A stretch of 64,000 nucleotides of DNA from Antedon bifida (GCA_963402885.1 OY727101.1:12224917-12288916); one strand, 5' to 3'. Shown: positions 51,533 to 61,436, numbered from the stretch's first letter. Numbers and translations: made by a program. The notes: generated by a model not told the origin, from the letters alone.

Positions 51533-51557
51533 CCCTCGATAGCTCAGTTGGTAGAGG
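51533..51557 (+). pseudogene. tRNA-Tyr 5' fragment
   Basis: CCCTCGATAGCTCAG form. Confidence 0.85.
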
Positions 51558-51722
51558 TAATCAACATGTTTACCGATATGTGCTTAGGTATTCAACATGT
51601 TTACCAATAATGTGCTTAGGTATTCAACATTTTTACCAATATGTGCTTAGGTATTAAACATGTTTACCAATAATGTGCTTAGGTATTCGACATGTTTACC
51701 AATATGTGCTTAGGTATTCAAC
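51558..51722. repeat. Minisatellite block
   Basis: About 5 units. Confidence 0.88.
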
Positions 51723-51880
51723 CGGTTTGATTATATCAATCAGCCATTATTGATTATATATTTCTTTTAAGACTTACCGTCCTAGCTTTAAAATGTTCGT
51801 TTATTTTTGTGTTTTTTTTTATAAATTCGTTTTATTAAGAAATCACAATTATGTAACCCAGGCGTTATCTAATTAGAAGC

Positions 51881-51953
51881 GGCTTCGTAGTGTAGTGGTT
51901 ATCACGTCTGCTTAACACGCAGAAGGTCCCCGGTTCGAGCCCGGGCGGAACCT
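51881..51953 (+). tRNA. tRNA-Val (AAC)
   Basis: GGCTTCG with the CGGAACC end: only the 3-70 mismatch. 3' flank is of the TAC-gene type. Confidence 0.85.
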
Positions 51954-52052
51954 GGTTTTTGGATTAATTGTGTTTTTTTTATTGAAAAATATATTTTTAC
52001 AATTATTATTTAAAAACTTTATTTACTGATTCAGCGTTATGGTAGTATAACA

Positions 52053-52125
52053 GGCTTCGTAGTGTAGTCGTTATCACGTCTGCTTAACACGCAGAAGGTC
52101 CCCGGTTCGAGCCCGGGCGAAACCT
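52053..52125 (+). tRNA. tRNA-Val (AAC)
   Basis: A box has TAGTCGTTA; CGAAACC end. Confidence 0.8.
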
Positions 52126-52289
52126 ATATTTTAAACTTTATGGTGAAAAGTACTGTATACGTAATATGACATACAGTATATCTCTTTTTTTTTTATACTT
52201 ATTTTCTGGAATCGTTTTGCTTATTACCATATTTATTTGTCATTAAATAGGTTAAAAAGATTTATGTAACCCACATTATTGCTGTACGT

Positions 52290-52362
52290 GGTTTCGTAGT
52301 GTAATGGTTATCACGTCTGCTTTACACGCAGAAGGTCCCCGGTTCGAGCCCGGGCGGAACAT
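52290..52362 (+). tRNA. tRNA-Val (TAC)
   Basis: TGTAATGGTT A box; CGGAACA end. Confidence 0.83.
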
Positions 52363-52461
52363 GTTTTTTTGATTAATTGTGTTTTTTTTATTGAAAAATA
52401 TATTTTTAAAATTATTATTTAAAGACTTTATTTACTGATTCAGCGTTATGGTAGTATAACA

Positions 52462-52534
52462 GGCTTCGTAGTGTAGTGGTTATCACGTCTGCTTAACACG
52501 CAGAAGGTCCCCGGTTCGAGCCCGGGCGAAACCT
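52462..52534 (+). tRNA. tRNA-Val (AAC)
   Basis: 73 nt, GGCTTCG/CGAAACC. Confidence 0.87.
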
Positions 52535-52738
52535 ATATTTTTAACTTTATGGTGAAATGTACTGTATACGCAATATGATATACAGTATATCTTATTTTTT
52601 TAAATAGGCCTATTTATTTTGTGGAATCAGTCATTATCAATTTTACACGTGTTTATTTGGCTTTGTGCTTATTACCATATTTATTTGTCATTTAAATGGG
52701 TTAAAAAACTTTGTGTAACCCACATTGTTGCTGTAAAT

Positions 52739-52789
52739 GGTTTCGTGGTGTAGTGGTTATCACGTCTGCTTTACACGCAGAAGGAACCT
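52739..52789 (+). pseudogene. tRNA-Val (TAC) lacking the T arm
   Basis: CACGCAGAAGG joins AACCTGG: about 22 bases including the B box are deleted. Confidence 0.88.
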
Positions 52790-52842
52790 GGTTTTTGTTT
52801 AATTGTTTATTTTTTATTGAAAAACACATATCCTTATAAAAT

Positions 52843-53030
52843 TAGGTATTCAACATGTTTACCAATAATGTGCTCAGGTATTAAATATGTTTACCAATAT
52901 GTGCTTAGGTATTCAACATGTTTACCAATAATGTGCTTAGGTATTCAGTATGTTTACCAATAATGTGCTTAGGTATTAAACATGTTTACCAATAATGTGC
53001 TCAGGTATTAAACATGCTTACTTATATGTA
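52843..53030. repeat. Minisatellite block
   Basis: About 6 units; last unit CTTACTTATATG. Confidence 0.88.
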
Positions 53031-53118
53031 CCCTCGATAGCTCAGTTGGTAGAGCGGAGGACTGTAGAGTTAATTAATTGGTATCCTTAGGTCGCTGGTT
53101 CAAATCTGGCTCTAGAGA
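53031..53118 (+). tRNA. tRNA-Tyr (GTA), diverged 3' end
   Basis: TCTAGAGA end mispairs with CCCTCGA; rest intact. Confidence 0.6.
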
Positions 53119-53248
53119 ACATATTTTTATTCCCATTTTCCGTTGTTTTCAATTGATAATGAATTTGTAAAATATTTTACAGTCTTAGAATAACGTAAAC
53201 ATTCTTGTTTATTTCAAACAAAATCTAATAGACTGGAAATAAAATAAT

Positions 53249-53320
53249 TTCCCACACCGGGAATCGAACCCGGGCCGCGGCGGTGAGAGCGCCGAATCCT
53301 AACCACTAGACCATATGGGA
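53249..53320 (-). tRNA. tRNA-Glu (CTC)
   Basis: 72 nt, loop CTCTCAC. Confidence 0.93.
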
Positions 53321-53399
53321 AAACTTGAGAAAGCCATAAATTTAAGCCCTAATATTGGTGTTCGTGTTTATCATGGAACACGATTAATTATGCATTGGT

Positions 53400-53435
53400 A
53401 TCCTTAGGTCGCTGGTTCAAATCCGGCTCGAGGGA
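53400..53435 (+). pseudogene. tRNA-Tyr 3' exon only
   Basis: CGAGGGA end. Confidence 0.85.
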
Positions 53436-53562
53436 ACATTTTATTCCCATTTTCCGTTGTTTTCAATTGATAATGATATTGTAAACGATTTTACAGTCTT
53501 AGAATAACGTATACATTCTTGTTTATTTCAAACAAAATCTAATAGACTAGAAATAAAATAAT

Positions 53563-53634
53563 TTCCCACACCGGGAATCGAACCCGGGCCGCGGCGGTGA
53601 AAACGCCGAATCCTAACCACTAGACCATATGGCA
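53563..53634 (-). tRNA. tRNA-Glu (TTC)
   Basis: 72 nt; TATGGCA on plus gives one acceptor mismatch. Confidence 0.8.
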
Positions 53635-53767
53635 AAACTTTAGAGACCCATAAATTTAAGCCATAATATTGGTGTTGGTGTTTATCATGGAACACGATTC
53701 ATTATCAGTACATTTTATTGAAACAAACACTCCATAATAGGCTACGATCAAAGCGAGAGAGACACCA

Positions 53768-53792
53768 CCCTCGATAGCTCAGTTGGTAGAGG
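53768..53792 (+). pseudogene. tRNA-Tyr 5' fragment
   Basis: CCCTCGATAGCTCAG form. Confidence 0.85.
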
Positions 53793-53936
53793 TAATCAAC
53801 ATGTTTACCGATATGTGCTTAGGTATTCAACATGTTTACCAATAATGTGCTTAGGTATTCAACATCTTTACCAATATGTGCTTAGGTCAACATGTTTACC
53901 AATATGTGCTTGGATATTCTTGCTTACCAATATGTA
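53793..53936. repeat. Minisatellite block
   Basis: About 5 units. Confidence 0.88.
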
Positions 53937-54024
53937 CCCTCGATAGCTCAGTTGGTAGAGCGGAGGACTGTAGAGTTAATTAATTGGTATCCTTAGGTCG
54001 CTGGTTCAAATCTGGCTCTAGGGA
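53937..54024 (+). tRNA. tRNA-Tyr (GTA), short intron
   Basis: TCTAGGG end (one mismatch) and a CTGGCTC T-stem change. Confidence 0.77.
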
Positions 54025-54151
54025 ACATTTTATTCCCATTTTCCGTTGTTTTCAATTGATAATGAATTTGTAAAAGATTTTAAAGTCTTAGAATAACGTA
54101 TACATTCTTGTTTATTTCAAACAAAATCTAATAGACTAGAAATAAAATAAT

Positions 54152-54223
54152 TTCCCACACCGGGAATCGAACCCGGGCCGCGGCGGTGAGAGCGCCGAAT
54201 CCTAACCACTAGACCATATGGGA
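54152..54223 (-). tRNA. tRNA-Glu (CTC)
   Basis: 72 nt, loop CTCTCAC. Confidence 0.93.
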
Positions 54224-54302
54224 AAACTTGAGAAACCCATAAATTTAAGCCCTAATATTGGTGTTCGTGTTTATCATGGAACACGATTAATTATGCATTG
54301 GT

Positions 54303-54338
54303 ATCCTTAGGTCGCTGGTTCAAATCCGGCTCGAGGGA
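54303..54338 (+). pseudogene. tRNA-Tyr 3' exon only
   Basis: CGAGGGA end. Confidence 0.85.
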
Positions 54339-54460
54339 ACATTTTATTCCCATTTTCCGTTGTTTTTCATTGATAGTGATTTTTGAAAAGATTTTACAGT
54401 CTTGGGATAATTTACCCATTCTATTTCAGATAATATATTATAGACAAGAATTAAAATAAT

Positions 54461-54532
54461 TTCCCACACCGGGAATCGAACCCGGGCCGCGGCGGTGAAA
54501 ACGCCGAATCCTAACCACTAGACCATATGGGA
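54461..54532 (-). tRNA. tRNA-Glu (TTC)
   Basis: 72 nt, loop TTTTCAC. Confidence 0.93.
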
Positions 54533-54665
54533 AAACTTGAGAGACCCATAAATTTAAGCGCTAATATTGGTGTTGGTGTTTATCATGGAACACGATTCAT
54601 TATCAGTACATTTTATTGAAACAAACACTCCATAATAGGCTACGATCAACGCGAGAGAGACACCA

Positions 54666-54690
54666 CCCTCGATAGCTAAGTTGGTAGAGG
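54666..54690 (+). pseudogene. tRNA-Tyr 5' fragment
   Basis: GCTAAG form. Confidence 0.85.
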
Positions 54691-54829
54691 TAATCAATTT
54701 ACCGATGTGTGCTTAGGTATTCAACATGTTACCAATAATGTGCTTAGGTATTCAACATCTTTACCAATATGTGCTTAGGTCAACATGTTTACCAATATGT
54801 GCTTGGATATTCTTGCTTACCAATATGTA
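54691..54829. repeat. Minisatellite block
   Basis: TAATCAATTTACCG start as at 50972. Confidence 0.88.
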
Positions 54830-54917
54830 CCCTCGATAGCTCAGTTGGTAGAGCGGAGGACTGTAGAGTTAATTAATTGGTATCCTTAGGTCGCTGGTTC
54901 AAATCCGGCTCGAGGGA
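54830..54917 (+). tRNA. tRNA-Tyr (GTA), short intron
   Basis: 88 nt; perfect acceptor. Confidence 0.93.
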
Positions 54918-55044
54918 ACATTTTATTCCAATTTTCCGTTGTTTTCAATTGATAATGAATTTGTAAAAGATTTTACAGTCTTAGAATAACGTATACATTC
55001 TTGTTTATTTCAAACAAAATCTAATAGACTAGAAATAAAATAGT

Positions 55045-55116
55045 TTCCCACACCGGGAATCGAACCCGGGCCGCGGCGGTGAAAACGCCGAATCCTAACC
55101 ACTAGACCATATGGCA
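55045..55116 (-). tRNA. tRNA-Glu (TTC)
   Basis: 72 nt; TATGGCA acceptor change. Confidence 0.8.
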
Positions 55117-55249
55117 AAACTTTAGAGACCCATAAATTTAAGCCATAATATTGGTGTTGGTGTTTATCATGGAACACGATTCATTATCAGTACATTTTAT
55201 TGAAACAAACACTCCATAATAGGCTACGATCAAAGCGAGAGAGACACCA

Positions 55250-55274
55250 CCCTCGATAGCTCAGTTGGTAGAGG
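55250..55274 (+). pseudogene. tRNA-Tyr 5' fragment
   Basis: CCCTCGATAGCTCAG form. Confidence 0.85.
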
Positions 55275-55473
55275 TAATCAACATGTTTACCGATATGTGC
55301 TTAGGTATTCAACATGTTTACCAATAATGTGCTTAGGTATTCAACATTTTTACCAATATGTGCTTAGGTATTCAACATGTTTACCAATAATGTGCTTAGG
55401 TATTCAACATGTTTACCAATAATGTGCTTAGGTATTCGACATGTTTACCAATATGTGCTTAGGTATTCAACCG
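55275..55473. repeat. Minisatellite block
   Basis: About 6-7 units; the spacer after it carries an extra TAATATAATATGATAT. Confidence 0.88.
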
Positions 55474-55645
55474 GTTTGATTATAATATAATATGATATTA
55501 TCAATCAGCCATTATTGATTATATATTTCTTTTAAGACTTACCGTCCTAGCTTTAAAATTTTCGTTTATTTTTGTGTTTTTTTTTATAAATTCGTTTTAT
55601 TAAGAAATCACAATTATGTAACCCATGCGTTATCTAATTAGAAGC

Positions 55646-55718
55646 GGCTTCGTAGTGTAGTGGTTATTACGTCTGCTTAACACGCAGAAGGTCCCCGGTT
55701 CGAGCCCGGGCGAAACCT
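55646..55718 (+). tRNA. tRNA-Val (AAC)
   Basis: GGTTATTACG in the D arm; CGAAACC end. Confidence 0.82.
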
Positions 55719-55883
55719 ATATTTTTAACTTTATGGTGAAAAGTACTGTATACGTAATATGACATACAGTATATCTCTTTTTTTTTTAATACTTATTTTC
55801 TGGAATCGTTTTGCTTATTACCATATTTATTTGTCATTAAATAGGTTAAAAAGATTTATGTAACCCACATTATTGCTGTACGT

Positions 55884-55956
55884 GGTTTCGTAGTGTAATG
55901 GTTATCACGTCTGCTTTACACGCAGAAGGTCCCCGGTTCGAGCCCGGGCGGAACAT
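55884..55956 (+). tRNA. tRNA-Val (TAC)
   Basis: TGTAATGGTT A box; CGGAACA end. Confidence 0.83.
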
Positions 55957-56055
55957 GTTTTTTTGATTAATTGTGTTTTTTTTATTGAAAAATATATTTT
56001 TAAAATTATTATTTAAAAACTTTATTTACTGATTCAGCGTTATGGTAGTATAACA

Positions 56056-56128
56056 GGCTTCGTAGTGTAGTGGTTATCACGTCTGCTTAACACGCAGAAG
56101 GTCCCCGGTTCGAGCCCGGGCGAAACCT
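56056..56128 (+). tRNA. tRNA-Val (AAC)
   Basis: 73 nt, GGCTTCG/CGAAACC. Confidence 0.87.
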
Positions 56129-56332
56129 ATATTTTTAACTTTATGGTGAAATGTACTGTATACGCAATATGATATACAGTATATCTTATTTTTTTAAATA
56201 GGCCTATTTATTTTGTGGAATCAGGCATTATCAATTTTACACATGTTTATTTGGCTTTGTGCTTATTACCATATTTATTTGTCATTTAAATGGGTTAAAA
56301 AACTTTGTGTAACCCACATTGTTGCTGTAAAT

Positions 56333-56405
56333 GGTTTCGTGGTGTAGTGGTTATCACGTCGGCTTTACACGCAGAAAGTTCCCGGTTCGAGCCCGGGCGG
56401 AACCT
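56333..56405 (+). tRNA. tRNA-Val (TAC), diverged
   Basis: GTCGGCTTTACACGCAG breaks an anticodon-stem pair; AAAGTTCCC in the variable region. Confidence 0.65.
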
Positions 56406-56458
56406 GGTTTTTGTTTAATTGTTTATTTTTTATTGAAAAACACATATCCTTATAAAAT

Positions 56459-56647
56459 TAGGTATTCAACATGTTTACCAATAATGTGCTTAGGTATTCA
56501 ACATGTTTACCAATAATGTGCTTAGGTATTCAACATGCTTACCAATAATGTGCTTAGGTATTCAGTATGTTTACCAATAATGTGCTTAGGTATTAAACAT
56601 GTTTACCAATAATTTGCTTAGGTATTCAACATGCTTACCAATATGTA
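56459..56647. repeat. Minisatellite block
   Basis: About 6 units. Confidence 0.88.
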
Positions 56648-56735
56648 CCCTCGATAGCTCAGTTGGTAGAGCCGAGGACTGTAGAGTTAATTAATTGGTA
56701 TCCTTAGGTCGCTGGTTCAAATCTGGCTCGAGAGA
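56648..56735 (+). tRNA. tRNA-Tyr (GTA), diverged
   Basis: GAGCCGAGG at the D-stem border and a TCGAGAG end: two weak points. Confidence 0.62.
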
Positions 56736-56868
56736 ACATTTTATTCCCATTTTCCGTTGTTTTCAATTGATAATGAATTTGTAAAATATTTTACAGTCTT
56801 AAAATAACGTAAACATTCTTGTTTAGGCCTATTTCAAACAAAATCTAATAGACTAGAAATAACATAAT

Positions 56869-56940
56869 TTCCCACACCGGGAATCGAACCCGGGCCGCGG
56901 CGGTGAGAGCGCCGAATCCTAACCACTAGACCATATGGGA
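56869..56940 (-). tRNA. tRNA-Glu (CTC)
   Basis: 72 nt, loop CTCTCAC. Confidence 0.93.
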
Positions 56941-57019
56941 AAACTTGAGAAATCCATAAATTTAAGCCCTAATATTGGTGTTCGTGTGTATCATGGAACA
57001 CGATTAATTATGCATTGGT

Positions 57020-57055
57020 ATCCTTAGGTCGCTGGTTCAAATCCGGCTCGAGGGA
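57020..57055 (+). pseudogene. tRNA-Tyr 3' exon only
   Basis: First of three in a row; the Glu expected after it is deleted (AATTAAAATAAATTTAAGCC). Confidence 0.85.
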
Positions 57056-57236
57056 ACATTTTATTCCCATTTTCCGTTGTTTTTCATTGATAGTGATTTT
57101 TGAAAAGATTTTACAGTCTTGGGATAATTTACCCATTCTATTTCAGATAATATATTATAGACAGGAATTAAAATAAATTTAAGCCCTAATATTGGTGTTC
57201 GTGTTTATCATGGAACACGATTAATTATGCATTGGT

Positions 57237-57272
57237 ATCCTTAGGTCGCTGGTTCAAATCCGGCTCGAGGGA
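57237..57272 (+). pseudogene. tRNA-Tyr 3' exon only
   Basis: 217 bp after the previous one; again no Glu follows. Confidence 0.85.
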
Positions 57273-57453
57273 ACATTTTATTCCCATTTTCCGTTGTTTT
57301 TTATTGATAGTGATTTTTGAAAAGATTTTACAGTCTTGTGATAATTTACCCATTCTATTTCAGATAATATATTATAGACAAGAATTAAAATAAATTTAAG
57401 CCCTAATATTGGTGTTCGTGTTTATCATGGAACACGATTAATTATGCATTGGT

Positions 57454-57489
57454 ATCCTAAGGTCGCTGGTTCAAATCCGGCTCGAGGGA
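57454..57489 (+). pseudogene. tRNA-Tyr 3' exon only
   Basis: ATCCTAAGG start; 217-bp spacing kept. Confidence 0.85.
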
Positions 57490-57611
57490 ACATTTTATTC
57501 CCATTTTCCGTTGTTTTTCATTGATAGTGATTTTTGAAAAGATTTTACAGTCTTGGGATAATTTACCCATTCTATTTCAGATAATATATTATAGACAAGA
57601 ATTAAAATAAT

Positions 57612-57683
57612 TTCCCACACCGGGAATCGAAGCCGGGCCGCGGCGGTGAAAACGCCGAATCCTAACCACTAGACCATATGGGA
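57612..57683 (-). tRNA. tRNA-Glu (TTC)
   Basis: 72 nt; one T-stem change (CGAAGCCGGG on plus). Confidence 0.83.
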
Positions 57684-57816
57684 AAACTTGAGAGACCCAT
57701 AAATTTAAGCGCTAATATTGGTGTTGGTGTTTATCATGGAACACGATTCATTATCAGTACATTTTATTGAAACAAACACTCCATAATAGACTACGATCAA
57801 CGCGAGAGAAACACCA

Positions 57817-57841
57817 CCCTCGATAGCTAAGTTGGTAGAGG
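57817..57841 (+). pseudogene. tRNA-Tyr 5' fragment
   Basis: GCTAAG form. Confidence 0.85.
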
Positions 57842-57985
57842 TAATCAACATGTTTACCGATATGTGCTTAGGTATTCAACATGTTTACCAATAATGTGCT
57901 TAGGTATTCAACATCTTTACCAATATGTGCTTAGGTCAACATGTTTATCAATAAGTGCTTGGATATTCTTGCTTACCAATATGTA
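57842..57985. repeat. Minisatellite block
   Basis: About 5 units, with TTTATCAATAAGTG variant. Confidence 0.87.
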
Positions 57986-58073
57986 CCCTCGATAGCTCAG
58001 TTGGTAGAGCGGAGGACTGTAGAGTTAATTAATTGGTATCCTTAGGTCGCTGGTTCAAATCCGGCTCGAAAGA
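57986..58073 (+). tRNA. tRNA-Tyr (GTA), diverged 3' end
   Basis: TCGAAAG end gives mismatches at the top of the acceptor. Confidence 0.65.
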
Positions 58074-58200
58074 ACATTTTATTCCCATTTTCCGTTGTTT
58101 TCAATTGATAGTGAATGTGTAAGAGATTTTACAGTCTTAGAATAACGTTTACATTCTTGTTTATTTGAAACAAAATCTAATAGACTAGAAATAAAAAAAT

Positions 58201-58272
58201 TTCCCAAACCGTGAATCGAACCCGGGCCGCGGCGGTGAATACGCCGAATCCTAACCACTAGACCATATGTGA
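58201..58272 (-). tRNA. tRNA-Glu (TTC), U33 changed to A
   Basis: Loop TATTCAC as at 35731, plus TATGTGA and CCGTGAATCG changes on plus: probably dead. Confidence 0.65.
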
Positions 58273-58405
58273 AAACTTTTGAGACCCATAAATTTAAGCC
58301 ATAATATTGGTGTTGGTGTTTATCATGGAACACGATTCATTATCAGTACATTTTATTGAAACAAACACTCCATAGTAGGCTACGATCAAAGCGAGAGAGA
58401 CACCA

Positions 58406-58430
58406 CCCTCGATAGCTCAGTTGGTAGAGG
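58406..58430 (+). pseudogene. tRNA-Tyr 5' fragment
   Basis: CCCTCGATAGCTCAG form, joined to GTATTCAAC rather than GTAATCAAC. Confidence 0.85.
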
Positions 58431-58882
58431 TATTCAACATGTTTACCAATAATGTGCTTAGGTATTCAACATTTTTACCAATATGTGCTTAGGTATTCAA
58501 CATGTTTACCAATAACGTGCTTAGGTATTCAACATGTTTACCAATAATGTGCATAGGTAATCAACATGTTTACCAATATGTGCTTAGGTATTCAACATGT
58601 TTACCAATAATGTGCTTAGGTATTCAACATTTTTACCAATATGTGCTTAGGTATTCAACATGTTTACCAATAATGTGCATAGGTAATCAACATGTTTACC
58701 AATATGTGCTTAGGTATTCAACATGTTTACCAATAATGTGCTTAGGTATTCAACATTTTTACCAATATGTGCTTAGGTATTCAACATGTTTACCAATAAT
58801 GTGCTTAGGTATTCAACATGTTTACCAATAATGTGCTTAGGTATTCGACATGTTTACCAATATGTGCATAGGTATTCAACCT
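58431..58882. repeat. Minisatellite block, longest of the right part
   Basis: About 14 units. Inside it a 126-bp group of four units is repeated (GTGCATAGGTAATC at 58549 and 58675). Confidence 0.88.
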
Positions 58883-59043
58883 TTTTGATTATATCAATCA
58901 TCAATTATTGATTATATATTTCTTTTAAGACTTACCGTCCTAGCTTTTAAATTTTCGTTTATTTTTGTGTGTTTTCTTTTTTATAAATTCGTTTTATTAA
59001 GAAATCACAATTATGTAACCCACAGCGTTATCTTATTAGAAGC

Positions 59044-59116
59044 GGCTTCGTTGTGTAGGGTTTATCACGTCTGCTTAACACGCAGAAGGTCCCAGGTTCG
59101 AGCCCGGGCGAAACCT
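59044..59116 (+). tRNA. tRNA-Val (AAC), diverged
   Basis: TTGTGTAGGGTTTATC and CCCAGGTTCG damage A box and T stem. Confidence 0.55.
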
Positions 59117-59284
59117 GTTTTTTTTTAACTTTATGGTGAAAAGTATACTGTATACGTAATATGAAATACAGTATATCTCGTTTTTTTTAATACTTATTTT
59201 CTGGAATCGTTTTGCTTATTACCATATTTATTTGTCATTAAATAGGTTAAAAAACTTTATGTAACCCACACTGTTGCTGTACGT

Positions 59285-59357
59285 GGTTTCGTAGTGTAAT
59301 GGTTATCACGTCTGCTTTACACGCGGAAGGTCCCCGGTTCGAGCCCGGGCGGAACAT
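59285..59357 (+). tRNA. tRNA-Val (TAC)
   Basis: ACGCGGA in the anticodon stem; TGTAATGG A box; CGGAACA end. Confidence 0.72.
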
Positions 59358-59456
59358 GTTTTTTTGATTAATTGTGTTTTTTTTATTGAAAAATATATTT
59401 TTAAAATTATTATTTAAAAACTTTATTTACTGATTCAGCGTTATGGTAGTATAATA

Positions 59457-59529
59457 GGCTTCGTAGTGTAGTGGTTATTACGTCTGCTTAACACGCAGAG
59501 GGTCCCCGGTTCGAGCCCGTGCGGAACAT
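59457..59529 (+). tRNA. tRNA-Val (AAC), diverged
   Basis: GGTTATTACG, GCAGAGGG and CCCGTGCGG changes; T stem broken. Confidence 0.6.
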
Positions 59530-59628
59530 GTTTTTTTGATTAATTGTGTTTTTTTTATTGAAAAATATATTTTTAAAATTATTATTTAAAAACTTTATTT
59601 ACTGATTCAGCGTTATGGTAGTATAATA

Positions 59629-59701
59629 GGCTTCGTAGTGTAGTGGTTATTACGTCTGCTTAACACGCAGAAGGTCCCCGGTTCGAGCCCGGGCAAAACC
59701 T
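59629..59701 (+). tRNA. tRNA-Val (AAC)
   Basis: GGTTATTACG and a CAAAACC end (one extra acceptor mismatch). Confidence 0.72.
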
Positions 59702-59905
59702 ATATTTTTAACTTTATGGTGAAATGTACTGTATACGCAATATGATATACAGTATATCTGATTTTTTTTAATAGGCCTATTTATTTTGTGGAATCAGTCA
59801 TTATCAATTTTACACATGTTTATTTGGCTTTGTGCTTATTACCATATTTATTTGTCATTTAAATGGGTTAAAAAACTTTGTGTAACCCACATTGTTGCTG
59901 TAAAT

Positions 59906-59978
59906 GGTTTCGTGGTGTAGTGGTTATCACGTCTGCTTCACACGCAGAAGGTCCCCGGTTCGAGCCCGGGCGGAACCT
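59906..59978 (+). tRNA. tRNA-Val (CAC)
   Basis: Loop TTCACAC; second CAC copy. Its 3' flank jumps straight into Glu spacer (CCTGGCCCTAATATTGG). Confidence 0.9.
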
Positions 59979-60033
59979 GGCCCTAATATTGGTGTTCGTG
60001 TTTATCATGAAACACGATTAATTATGCATTGGT

Positions 60034-60069
60034 ATCCTTAGGTCGCTGGTTCAAATCCGGCTCGAGGGA
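60034..60069 (+). pseudogene. tRNA-Tyr 3' exon only
   Basis: CGAGGGA end. Confidence 0.85.
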
Positions 60070-60189
60070 ACATTTTATTCCCATTTTCCGTTGTTTTTCA
60101 TTGATAGTGATTTTTGAAAAGATTTTACAGTCTTTGGATAATTTACCCATTCTATTTCAGATAATATATTAGACAAGAATTAAAATAAT

Positions 60190-60261
60190 TTCCCACACCG
60201 GGAATCGAACCCGGGCCGCGGCGGTGAAAACGCCGAATCCTAACCACTAGACCATATGGGA
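60190..60261 (-). tRNA. tRNA-Glu (TTC)
   Basis: 72 nt, loop TTTTCAC. Confidence 0.93.
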
Positions 60262-60394
60262 AAACTTGAGAGACCCATAAATTTAAGCGCTAATATTGGT
60301 GTTCGTGTTTATCATAGAACACGATTAATTATCAGTACATTTTATTGAAACAAACACTCCATAATAGGCTACGATCAACGCGAGAGAGACACCA

Positions 60395-60419
60395 CCCTCG
60401 ATAGCTAAGTTGGTAGAGG
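60395..60419 (+). pseudogene. tRNA-Tyr 5' fragment
   Basis: GCTAAG form. Confidence 0.85.
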
Positions 60420-60563
60420 TAATCAACATGTTTACCGATATGTGCTTAGGTATTCAACATGTTTACCAATAATGTGCTTAGGTATTCAACATCTTTACCA
60501 ATATGTGCTTAGGTCAACATGTTTACCAATATGTGCTTGGATATTCTTGCTTACCAATATGTA
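60420..60563. repeat. Minisatellite block
   Basis: About 5 units. Confidence 0.88.
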
Positions 60564-60648
60564 CCCTCGATAGCTCAGTTGGTAGAGCGGAGGACTGTAG
60601 AGTTATTTAATTGGTATTTGGTCGCTGGTTCAAATCCGGCTCGAGGGA
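60564..60648 (+). tRNA. tRNA-Tyr (GTA), anticodon stem damaged
   Basis: The 3' exon starts TTTGGTCGC: the 3' side of the anticodon stem is partly deleted. Confidence 0.5.
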
Positions 60649-60775
60649 ACATTTTATTCCTATTTTCCGTTGTTTTCAATTGATAATGAATTTGTAAAAA
60701 AATTTACAGTCTTAGAATAACGTATACATTCTTGTTTATTTCAAACAAAATCTAATAGACTAGAAATAAAATAAT

Positions 60776-60847
60776 TTCCCACACCGGGAATCGAACCCGG
60801 GCCGCGGCGGTGAAAACGCCGAATCCTAACCACTAGACCATATGGGA
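60776..60847 (-). tRNA. tRNA-Glu (TTC)
   Basis: 72 nt, loop TTTTCAC. Confidence 0.93.
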
Positions 60848-60980
60848 AAACTTGAGAGACCCATAAATTTAAGCCATAATATTGGTGTTGGTGTTTATCA
60901 TGGAACACGATTCATTATCAGTACATTTTATTGAAACAAACACTCCATAATAGGCTACGATCAAAGCGAGAGAGACACCA

Positions 60981-61005
60981 CCCTCGATAGCTCAGTTGGT
61001 AGAGG
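60981..61005 (+). pseudogene. tRNA-Tyr 5' fragment
   Basis: CCCTCGATAGCTCAG form. Confidence 0.85.
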
Positions 61006-61202
61006 TTATCAACATGTTTACCGATATGTGCTTAGGTATTCAACATGTTTACCAATAATGTGCTTAGGTATTCAACATTTTTACCAATATGTGCTTAGGT
61101 ATTCAACATGTTTACCAATAATGTGCTTAGGTATTCAACATGTTTACCAATAATGTGCTTAGGTATTCGACATGTTTACCAATATGTGCTTAGGTATTCA
61201 AC
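61006..61202. repeat. Minisatellite block
   Basis: About 6-7 units. Confidence 0.88.
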
Positions 61203-61363
61203 CAGTTTGATTATATCAATCATCCATTATTGATTATATATTTCTTTTAAGACTTACCGTCCTAACTTTAAATTTTCGTTTATTTTTGTGTGTTTTTTTT
61301 TTATAAATTTGTTTTATTAAGAAATCACAATGATGTAACCCACAGCGTTATCTTATTAGCAGC

Positions 61364-61436
61364 GGCTTCGTAGTGTAGTGGTTATCACGTCTGTTTAACA
61401 CGCAGAAGGTCCCCGGTTCGAGCCCGGGCGAAACCT
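61364..61436 (+). tRNA. tRNA-Val (AAC)
   Basis: CTGTTTAACAC: one anticodon-stem change to a wobble pair; CGAAACC end. Confidence 0.8.

Noticed and set aside
35044..56516. Repeated 61-84 codon frames beginning at the tRNA-Val(TAC) genes
   Set aside because: They read straight through tRNA-Val and minisatellite sequence. The protein similarity between copies follows from the DNA repeat.
58502..58831. 109-codon repetitive frame
   Set aside because: It is the minisatellite read in one frame; unit lengths adding to 126 bp keep it open by chance.
33968..61005. Trans-split tRNA-Tyr made from separate 5' and 3' halves
   Set aside because: The 5' fragments stop in the D arm before the anticodon, so the two halves cannot make a complete tRNA.
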